Below are positions 44,086 to 51,543 of a stretch of DNA of 64,000 nucleotides, piece after piece. How positions within the stretch are numbered: the stretch's first letter is position 1; every line of letters starts with the position of its first letter. The notes below the pieces were generated by a model that was given only the letters and a program-made list of their open reading frames with translations, was not told where the DNA came from and did not search any database. Made by a program: the position numbers and the translations under genes. The stretch comes from Nematostella vectensis. Lineage: Eukaryota > Cnidaria > Anthozoa > Actiniaria > Edwardsiidae. The DNA is taken from contig NC_064040.1 in NCBI RefSeq assembly GCF_932526225.1, forward strand, positions 17,238,994-17,302,993. The letters are read 5' to 3'.

Positions 44086-44109
44086 AGGACCAGGATTCAA
44101 TTCAATGTC
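44086..44109 (-). other. 2A-like ribosome-skipping motif
   Basis: Codons at 44109-44086 read DIELNPGP, preceded by ALLLSG. This fits the 2A consensus D-(V/I)-E-x-N-P-G-P, which makes ribosomes skip the last Gly-Pro bond. It lies between an N-terminal ORF and the OTU region, where skipping would release the leader from the OTU-Rep part. Confidence 0.75.
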
Positions 44110-44135
44110 CCCAGACAATAAAAGAGCTTGTTTCC

Positions 44136-44618
44136 GTTCATTATATGTCAATTACATTTTATGGGGTACTCTAAAATAGGAACTATAGAAACTATCATTC
44201 TTATTAATATATTTCAATTTCCAATAGTTATAATTTGAAGCAATACTGTATAAAACAGACGAAATAGGTGTGCCCTTTTTCAGCAAATTCTTGTGCCTTT
44301 ACCTCAACTTTCTACACTTAAGCAATTTAAACACTTTTTCATGGATATTCTAGATGGTTCTCTGTCTCTAACTTTATGACGAGCTTGTTTTGAACATAAC
44401 AGAGAATGTCTATGATTTTCCATACACTTAGTAATCTTATATTGATAAGATACATTTTTATCATGCTCTTTTTTGCATTCAGAACTAGACAGAGTTTTCA
44501 CAAATGCATTTGTTATACTGCTATTGTTTGATCTTGAAAGGAATTCATCATCAAGAATACAATTGCATACATGGTTTGTTTGACCAGTTTCAACCATCAC
44601 AGGTATCCCGAAGGACAT
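44136..44618 (-). pseudogene. Leader ORF upstream of the 2A-like motif
   Basis: Starts at an ATG at 44616-44618: MSFGIPVMVETGQTNHVCNC, then a Cys/His-bearing region (SECKKEHDKNVSYQYKITKC; NHRHSLLCSKQARHKVRD; KKCLNCL), open to 44304. A frame change then leads through YINKNDSFYSSYFRVP to the 2A-like motif at 44109. The Cys/His spacing suggests a metal-binding domain. I do not recognise the family. It sits just downstream of 63-bp direct repeats. Confidence 0.5.
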
Positions 44619-44659
44619 TTTACCAACCCGCGAAATTCCAGATTATATGCCATAAATAG

Positions 44660-44848
44660 TATGGCGAAGCACATTTTCAGTCACGTTGCTGTGATAATTT
44701 GTTTCCCGAAGGAAATTCTCAGTATGCCGAAGCACAGTTAAGATCACATTGCTGTGATAGTTGGTTCCCCGAAGGGAAGTTTGAGTTTGCCGAAGCAAAG
44801 TTAAGATAACATTGCTGTGATTACTAGTTCCCCGAAGGGAAGTTTGAG
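44660..44848. repeat. Three 63-bp tandem repeats
   Basis: Units at 44660-44722, 44723-44785 and 44786-44848, each with GCCGAAGCA, TTGCTGTGAT and TTCCCCGAAGGGAA. They lie just upstream of the leader ORF, where promoter or subterminal sequence would be. Each unit carries the palindrome TTCCC-CGAA-GGGAA. Confidence 0.9.
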
Positions 44849-44895
44849 TCTATTGAAGGAGATTTTGAGCGCCATTTCTGGCCGTATTTGTTCCC

Positions 44896-45189
44896 CTAAG
44901 GGAATTGAAGCACACCATGCGGTCGGGACTGGTCTTTAACAAGCCAAGCGAAGCAATCGGAGTTGTGCCTAGTTCTAGACACAAAAGAGTTTAAATACAT
45001 TATAATGTTATAGAAAGAACAACTCACCTTCGAAAGCACTAACGCATCGACGATCGAAGATGAAGAGAACGCACATGGCGAGGACAAATCGTTTCTTTTC
45101 AGTCCTCGGGATTTCGTAGATGATTCGTCTGATTTCGTATGGTCTCGTATAAATCCGAAATTACTTCGATCGTTATTAAAGACTTTCAC
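44896..45189 (-). other. Possible 5' exon of the Helitron-type transcript
   Basis: Open minus-strand frame with no ATG (first codon GTG): VKVFNNDRSNFGFIRDHTKS, a Ser-rich stretch, then TCGAAG|GTGAGT, a good donor at about 45031. A TATATAT sequence lies about 60 bp upstream. It may be a 5' UTR exon or a coding exon of another gene. Confidence 0.3.
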
Positions 45190-45289
45190 GTGCTAAAGAT
45201 ACTACCAGGAACGCCTGGTAGAAGTGAAATGGTTACACTTATATATTTATCCGCGCGATAGCATAGTGACGAAGAGGCCTCATAAGGCC

Positions 45290-45660
45290 TTTCGTCACAA
45301 AAACCCATTACTGGGAGCTATTAAGAAACACTTAACAATAAGAAAGTGGGTTTTAAAGGTTAGATTTGTATTAATGGGGCAGTAGAAAACCCATTAACTT
45401 ACCATTATTTTGCAAAAAATAATGGGCCATTAATTTTGATAAAATAATAACATTATTTTAAAGGTTATTTAAGGGCTTCTACTAGCATCTTAATATTCTC
45501 TTAATATTTTTAATACTAGTAATAATGTTTTTAATAGTTTATAGTTTTCCAAGAAAGTAGCTATCAACTTTCTATTAATTATAGACTCTGGAGCTTAATC
45601 TTTTTTGACTCTGGAGCATAATCCTTTTTAAAAGATGTAATATCCTTTTAATATCCTATT
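45290..45660. repeat. TTAATGG-rich low-complexity sequence, second tract
   Basis: Repeated CCCATTA, TTAATGG and TTTTAATA phrases, like those at 36562-36905. It lies on the other side of the Helitron-type locus. Confidence 0.5.
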
Positions 45661-46398
45661 TTTTAAGTATTCAACTTTGTGAATGTCCTTTGCAACAGTG
45701 ATCGCATATGTGCAAATAAAGGCAATTGATTATCATGTTGGCCAAGAAGCTGCCAGAACAGAATACTAGATGCAAAAAAGAAAAGGTTTGAATAAACAAC
45801 ATAATATTTAAACTTATTTATTTGAATTTCAATATATTTCTAAACAATTAGCACTTCATTCTTTTCAGGAGGAAGCTGAACTAAATTAAATATAATATAA
45901 AGGTACAAGTAATAGACGTATGAATCTTTCAAATAAATATTCATTTATGTCTCGTCGTTTCTGCGTGCTACATGCTGCTGCGCTGCCTGAGCTTTGTTTA
46001 CTGGGCAATATAACACACAACCAACTATTTGTTTGTAAATGGCAACGGGGGAAAACCCGATGCCGCTTTATTAAAATTCTAATTCAAAATAAATAATTTA
46101 TATTCTTTCTATAACATTCTTTTCAATATTAATTAACCTTAGCCCAGTAAAGGTGTGGGCAATCAAAACGCCATTAGCAGCGCCATACGCTGCTGCCCCA
46201 CCCCAGGCAAGCGCAGCGCCAACAACAACGATTATCCGAAATTATGATTGAAAGAGTCTGAGCTCGACTCGTCGGTACTAATGCAGGACTAAGTACATGA
46301 CTACTCTTGTAGGACATGTCACCTTGCCCTTATAAATTTGATCAATTAAAGGACATAATATCCACGAAAATATGCAAAACATGCAAGGGCATGGGGTT
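45661..46398. other. Non-coding interval
   Basis: AT-rich, with a GC-richer patch at 46140-46230. No gene recognised. Confidence 0.5.
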
Positions 46399-46743
46399 CA
46401 CTATGAATGCTCTTGCAAGACATAGTGTGTAACTTTTTACTCCCAAATGCCTGGACTACAGGTTCTAGGCATAAAGACATGAATGCCCTTGCAAGACATG
46501 CCACCACACCTAAGCCAAAATTACTACTAATACTAAGGTTATCACTATGAATGCCCTTGCAAAACATAGTGTTGAGCTTACTACCGTAGTGCCTACAATT
46601 GGACATGAGTGCCCTTGCAAAACATGCCACCAAATAAAACGAATAAACCCAGAAAGGGTACCTTTATTAAATAAAATTAACTAGGTAAATTGAAACGAGA
46701 AAAATAATTGGGTGCACTATGAATGTCCTTGCAAGACATAGTG
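46399..46743. repeat. Interspersed palindromic repeats, two alternating forms
   Basis: Three 29-bp units (46399-46427, 46543-46571, 46715-46743) start CACTATGAATG and end CATAGTG. Two shorter units (about 46478-46500 and 46603-46626) start CATGA(A/G)TG and end CATG. All share TGYCCTTGCAARACAT-like cores. A reversed CATGCAAGGGCATG lies at about 46380. They adjoin the recombinase end of the DIRS-like element at 46776. Confidence 0.85.
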
Positions 46744-46775
46744 CCCTACACTGCACAGTAGCTTTATTAAGGAAT

Positions 46776-47708
46776 TCAATTAGAAATGTTAGCAATACGA
46801 ATGTATCTGAGGAAAGCGTTGGACTTCCAACGGCTTAGTGTGCGAATCTGTGCATCGGAAAAGCCGAGATTGGTTACATGGCTAGCTGCACCAATGCGGA
46901 AATGTCCCTTATACTTAGAAGAATCAAGGCCACAGTATTTAATAGCTTGACAGAGCAGAGAAGAAAAAGTACTTCGAGACACAGGGCTACCATCGATACC
47001 TAGAAATAAAGCACCTGCACGGGAACCCCTTAACCGTAGATACTCAGTTAAAGCTGTTACAGGACAAATACCCTTCTGACGGTTTATAGTTATAGAAAAA
47101 GTAGGCTGGTTATAGCTATGCTTAAAATCCTGAAATGACACTTTATACCCTGTCACTTTGTTATCACTGTTGAGTATGGGAGATAGCTGATGCAATTGCA
47201 ATGGGAGGTTAGCCTCCTTTTGATTGACAGTCATTTCTCCAACTCTCAAAAAAGCAAAAAATGCTGTTAGACACATTGTACGAAACAATGTCTCCTGAAA
47301 GACTGACCCGGTGACTGAGGGGGCAGCAGACACAATTTTACACAGTATTGGTAATGAAATAGGTAACCTACAGTCCACCCTAGAACCCAGCTTAGTGTAG
47401 CCTTTGAGCATCTGAATGATATAAAATACCTTAGTTGGGTCAGGGAGACCTACTAATTTGTGAGAATAGCCTAAAGCTGACACATAGGTTTTTACTGTTG
47501 ATTGGGCATATTGCTTGTCAAACAGGTAAGTCAAAAAGAGAGCTAACATTGTGGGTGAAATGGGCAACGAAACTTGCGCAGTGTTAAAGGTATCGTCTAA
47601 GAACTGTCTAAATAATACCCAAGCCCTCTTGTAAGTAGGGCGCGAAGAAGGTTGAAGGCTAGAATGCATAAGCTCACTGACTATACCTGCCAATTTTGTG
47701 GGAGCCAT
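46776..47708 (-). CDS. Tyrosine recombinase of the DIRS-like element
   Basis: Open for 310 codons from an ATG at 47708. The core-binding half is SSRPTYKRAWVLFRQFLDDT, TMLALFLTYLFDKQYAQSTV, KTYVSALGYSHKLVGLPDPT. The catalytic half has Arg in FFAFLRVGEMTVNQ, a Lys-bearing strand, HFR in KYKGHFRIGAASHV, Trp in LSRWKSNAFLRYIR and the nucleophile Tyr in that last motif. The usual H-x-x-R box is shortened to H-x-R, suggesting loss of one codon, which could reduce activity. It carries out integration of the element's circular cDNA. Length is normal for the family and there are no internal stops. Confidence 0.85.
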   Translation of the reverse strand: MAPTKLAGIVSELMHSSLQPSSRPTYKRAWVLFRQFLDDTFNTAQVSLPISPTMLALFLTYLFDKQYAQSTVKTYVSALGYSHKLVGLPDPTKVFYIIQMLKGYTKLGSRVDCRLPISLPILCKIVSAAPSVTGSVFQETLFRTMCLTAFFAFLRVGEMTVNQKEANLPLQLHQLSPILNSDNKVTGYKVSFQDFKHSYNQPTFSITINRQKGICPVTALTEYLRLRGSRAGALFLGIDGSPVSRSTFSSLLCQAIKYCGLDSSKYKGHFRIGAASHVTNLGFSDAQIRTLSRWKSNAFLRYIRIANISN

Positions 47709-49280
47709 TCCTGCGGAATGTCCACTGGTGTGGTATTCGTGGAATCTGGGGCCAGGCGCTTGAAAGCATACATCTGCAAGCGAGATAATCTATCAGCCAG
47801 AGTATTCTGAACGCCTGGTATGTGTTTTGCTTTAAACAAGATGTTGTTCTGTAAGCAAATCAAGACCAGCTTACGTACAAACATGAGGGATTTATCCTGG
47901 CACGATTGCTTGTTTATAACATGCACTATAGCCTTATTATCGGTGAAAAACAATACACATTTATTCTGCATCAAGTGGCCCCAAAGACCTAATACTATGG
48001 GGTAAAACTCCAATGTTGCTATGTTCTTGTCCAACCAAGAAGATGGCCAACTACCATAACACCACTCGTTACCAAATATGGCACCAAAGCCCAAGGAACC
48101 AGCTGCATCTGTATATAATCTCAATTTCTGAGAATTGGATCAGTAACCGTCTAAGAAAAATAAACAACCATTGAAAGAGGACAGAAAAACCAGCCATTCA
48201 TTTAAATCTTCCTTAGCGGCCTTAGTCAACCTTATTTTATGATGAGCTGCCTTAATGCCTATCGTCAAGTTGATTAAACGACATAAAAAGGCTCTACCCG
48301 GGATGACCACAGAGCAAGCAAAATTTAATAATCCAACCAGAGATTGTAGCTCACGTAATTAATTTTTTTAAGGCGCAAAAACTCAGTAATAAGTGTAATG
48401 CATTTATCTAGCTTATCCTGGGGTAACCTAGCCTCCATCTGGATTGTATCCAGTTCTATGCCTGCAAATGATAATGTAGGAGATGGGCCGCTGGTGCCAT
48501 TGGGATTCCAAGATATGCACAAAGATCCAAAAACACCTTAAGCTGTCGCTTACATAATTCGGCTGATGGTGCTACAATCAAAAAATCATCTAGCAAATGA
48601 AGCATATTGGTTATCCTGAATTGAGACTGAGCTATCCACTGAATAGCTATACTAAATGCCTCAAAGGTCTTACACGAATTTGAGCAGCCCATTGGCATAC
48701 AACGATCATAGTAATATACGTCTCTCCATTTGATTCCTAATAAGTGATTGTCTTCTGGCCTTATTGGTATTATGCGAAATGCACTTTTAATATCTGTTTT
48801 AGCCAAAAAGGACCCGCGACCAACTGTCTTAACGAGTTGAATAGCATCACTAATTGTTGAATATAGAACACTAGTATTATCAGATGAAATGCCGGAATTC
48901 ACGGTATCGCCATCAGGGAAAGACAGATGATGAATAAGTCTAAACTCCCCTGGGGCCTTCTTAGGCACAGCGCCCAGGGGGGATACTCGAAAAACAGGGA
49001 AAGGTGGGGAATAGAAAGGACCTGCTAAACGTCCCATTTCTAATTCCTTGCCGATTTTACTATCCATCACTTGTGGGTTCTCTATGGCTGAAACTAATTT
49101 TTTGGCTTCAAAAGATACTCTTTCCCCTTCAAAATGAAGAGGAAAACCCTTAGTAAAGCCACTGTGCAGTTGTTGAACAAGGGAAGGCTCATAGCCGGTT
49201 AACAATTTAATAAGTCTATCACTTTTTACTGGTGTTGGAAGTGTTGGGGGTTTCATTGCGGGATTGGGCCGTCTGGGGCT
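47690..49280 (-). pseudogene. DIRS-like reverse transcriptase and RNase H
   Basis: RT is open from about 49280 to 48456: PVFRVSPLGAVPKKAPGEFR, LIHHLSFPDGDTVNSG, KTDIKSAFRIIPIRPEDNHL, CMPMGCSNSCKTFEAF and catalytic LLDD in MLHLLDDFLIVAPSAE (Leu in place of the usual Tyr). After a frame change the connection region continues (LSFAGIELDTIQMEARLPQD). RNase H (47690-48124) has D, E, D and a final D in LYTDAAGSLGFGAIFG, ATLEFYPIVLGLWG, LFFTDNKAIVHVI and LADRLSR. Two or three frame changes near 48150-48480 break it. Confidence 0.82.
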
Positions 49281-50281
49281 TGTTAAACTTGTTTTGGGGA
49301 CAAAAATTACAAGAAAAGGCAGGGTGTGACGCCCCACAGTTGTAGCAAGTATGTTTGTTGTCACAGCCTGAGCAACCCGCTCCCCTGTGGAAGTTATAAC
49401 ATACTCCTTTTGGCATACCCGACAAATGCCTGGCCACAGGCTTGGCTGCGCCCTTAAAAGTTGGCCTCTGGGTCTGAGTACCTTGGGAGCGAAGCCATAG
49501 CTCGGAGTGAATTGCATCCCAAGGCATTGCAGATGCCCTTGTCTCCCGCATTGATCCGAAATTGTCATTGTATAGTTGCCAATTCTGCCCCCTGACAGCC
49601 AAATCCCGAATGACATCCCCATACTTCATGAGAGCTGGGCCCTCATTAGGGTACTTTCGTAAATATAACCCAACAAAAACATGAAATGCTGATAGCCAAT
49701 CATCTATTGAGCGAATACGTTTTGGCTTACTTGTTGGCTCAAAACAGACCGATGGTCGGCCCCTTTATGTACTGAGGACAATGTGATTTGAAATCTGCCT
49801 TCACAGAACTATCTATCAATAATCCAAAGTCGATAAATTCGTTATTGCAAATCTTACTGCGTAATTTCACAGAGACGCGGTGGTCTATAGGTACGCCAAT
49901 GGACAACAAGCTTTGGTTGGGCTCCATACCTGACAGAGCGTCCTGTATTGATGAAATAGAATCCTCCACGATGGCAGCAGGCAATGGCTCCAATGGAAGG
50001 ACAGGAGGGTTGTCAGGAATAGCTGCAGGTTGTGCTTGCTGTATTAACGGGAGCAGCTGTCTCGTCACTTCAGAGGTTACTGTCTGCGTTACCGCGGCAG
50101 TCACTCTCCTCACTATATCTGCGACAAGGGTAGCTGATTCTGTTGATGTCGCTGGAATGATTTCAGCCTCTGTTGTCCTGCGGCCAGCTCGTGTGCGTTT
50201 TTTAGGAGGGGCAGGCACCTCTACAACCAGGTTCGGTTCGGCAGTATGTTTTGGTTTTCTCGTTGAACGTCTTGGAGGCAT
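49219..50281 (-). pseudogene. DIRS-like gag with zinc-binding motif
   Basis: Starts at the ATG at 50281 (MPPRRSTRKPKHTAEPNLVV). The first half is basic then Ala/Thr/Pro-rich with a predicted helix (LVADIVRRVTAAVTQTVTSE). A stop at 49739 is followed, after a frame change, by RSIDDWLSAFHVFVGLYLRK, WDAIHSELWLRSQ and a Cys/His cluster (CYNFHRGAGCSGC; CYNCGASHPAFSC). The zinc cluster is absent from the other DIRS-like gag. The frame change makes continuous Gag doubtful. Confidence 0.72.
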
Positions 50282-50344
50282 CTGGAATGAATAAAAAAAA
50301 GGATGGGAGATGCCTGACCTAAAACATCATAACAAAATTGTATG

Positions 50345-50417
50345 AATAGTGTATAAATAAATAAATGAATGAATGAATAAATAAATGAATAACTAACTAA
50401 ATAAATAAATAAATAGA
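50345..50417. repeat. (AAAT/GAAT)n microsatellite
   Basis: Tetranucleotide repeats with mixed AAAT, GAAT and ACTA units, directly before the 73-bp array. Confidence 0.95.
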
Positions 50418-50421
50418 TAGA

Positions 50422-50638
50422 AAGCCCCATTGCTGTAGGTAGAAACGTACAGACAAATTTGCAGGTAGAAACCCACAAATTAAATAGAGGTAGAGACCCC
50501 CATCGCTGTAGGTAGAAACTTACAGACAAATTTGCAGGTAGAAACCAACAAATTAAATAGAGGTAGAAACCCCCATCGCTGTAGGTAGAAACCTACAGAC
50601 AAATTTGTAGGTAGAAACCAACAAATTAAATAGAGGAT
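50422..50638. repeat. 73-bp tandem array, three units
   Basis: Units begin at 50422, 50495 and 50568. Each contains CCCCATYGCTGTAGGTAGAA, CAGACAAATTTG and CACAAATTAAATAGAGG-like phrases. The array lies 140 bp upstream of the gag ATG, so it is a candidate leader or terminal repeat. Confidence 0.93.
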
Positions 50639-51285
50639 CAAAATTAGAATTTAAATCTGTACGAAGCCTACGTACGAAGGAATGACCCAAAATGAGGACG
50701 GTGGGAGTGTGACAAGAAGCCGCCATGAGCGTTAAAACAACAATAAAACTTAAAAGAAATTCTACACCAAAATGGTTCGATGCGCACAGACACGACCCTC
50801 AACCAAAACTAATGCCCCAGATATAAAAAGTTTGATAAAATGAAGGTTAAAATCACCGTTAAACGATTGAAATAAGATACGTCTTAGCTCGGTGAAAGGT
50901 GAGCGAAAACTGAACCACGCGATAGATCCAGAGCACGTCACAATTATGCCCTATAGGGTATATGTTGTAATTGACCTTCTATCCAATCCACATCCGCGTG
51001 ACGTCACGCAATATAACGTAACGCAAATAATTGTAACTTACATAAACAATTAAGCAACCGGCAGTTTGACATAAAACTATTTTTTGAGAACAAAAAATTA
51101 TTATTTTCTTTAATATGTCAGCTAAAATGTGCTGGAAAATGAAAGAGTAACAAATGTGAAATCATATGCATCTTTTTTTTGGCGTGTTTTGCTTCCGATG
51201 TGATCAAACAATTAAAAATTATTCTTAAATTAGAATGAGACGCCTGTAAAAACATTGTTTGTTGCGCGTATATCATGTGATGTAA
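50639..51285. other. Interval upstream of the DIRS-like array
   Basis: No gene. A GC-richer patch near 50980-51020 contains CGTGACGTCACGC, which includes the palindromic core TGACGTCA (a CREB/ATF-type site), of unknown significance. Confidence 0.4.
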
Positions 51286-51543
51286 ATGAAGCGAATGATA
51301 ATAATTGCTGTACTGCAATTTTTGTCACTTTGCCTTGGCATTTGTACATTTCAATCACAGTCCTATCCAAGTGCAAAAGTTTTGGAGCCAAAAAATTCAA
51401 TTCTGCGTCGCTTCAAGCCACTTCTCCAGATATCTGCTACCAGTACAAGCACTTGTCTCAACCCTCCTCCTCTTGAAAAGCTCTACATCATCTGTTTGCT
51501 TTTGTCATTTTTGATTCCAATCTCCCTGTTTCCACGCTTGTAA
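51286..51543 (+). CDS. Possible small secreted or membrane peptide
   Basis: An ATG-started frame of 85 codons. Residues 1-25 (MKRMIIIAVLQFLSLCLGIC) look like a signal peptide; the middle is Ser/Thr/Pro-rich with one Cys, and residues 65-85 (LYIICLLLSFLIPISLFPRL) are hydrophobic. I do not recognise the family. In AT-rich non-coding DNA hydrophobic ORFs arise by chance, so this is only a candidate. Confidence 0.2.
   Translation: MKRMIIIAVLQFLSLCLGICTFQSQSYPSAKVLEPKNSILRRFKPLLQISATSTSTCLNPPPLEKLYIICLLLSFLIPISLFPRL

Larger units (their letters stand above)
41290..44135 (-). pseudogene. Helitron-type polyprotein: 2A, OTU, basic repeats, DUF6570-like, Rep
   Basis: Minus-strand order: 2A-like motif (44086-44109); OTU-like protease (about 43760-44050) with LRNGLTPLDV, Cys in GGGGECFF (43960-43962), SHQLYGNSNRHAEIRALGV and SEYLTNMSLQGTWANHV; basic repeats (RKYREMTASPEKK); Cys-rich DUF6570-like region (42624-43157: YVCTCCDQLW; CRTCSYYL); acidic linker (42216-42608); Helitron_like_N region (FYKTKKLQMKILLGKSYIAL; WCRLIQSDPVTCARHFDYQV); and the HUH motif in GSPHIHMLMWLGDAP near 41620. 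Rep nicks DNA in rolling-circle transposition. Frame changes are frequent, Rep stops before the catalytic Tyr pair, and no PIF1 helicase is found. Confidence 0.78.
46776..50281 (-). mobile_element. DIRS-like tyrosine-recombinase retroelement, nearly complete
   Basis: Minus-strand order gag (49219-50281), RT plus RNase H (47690-49280), tyrosine recombinase (46776-47708), all recognisable, with few frame changes. It differs in sequence from the element at 29343-32828. It is flanked by palindromic repeats (46399-46743) and by a 73-bp array (50422-50638), where terminal repeats would be expected; split or inverted termini were not demonstrated. Confidence 0.85.

Noticed and set aside
46399-46743. 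Palindromic repeats with spacers, CRISPR-like at first sight
   Set aside because: Animal context, two alternating forms, variable spacing and no cas genes.
49788-50294. 168-codon plus-strand ORF
   Set aside because: It is antisense to the DIRS-like gag and has no family resemblance.
51000-51020. CRE-type TGACGTCA as a promoter element
   Set aside because: One short palindrome with no recognised gene start nearby is not enough to call a regulatory site.
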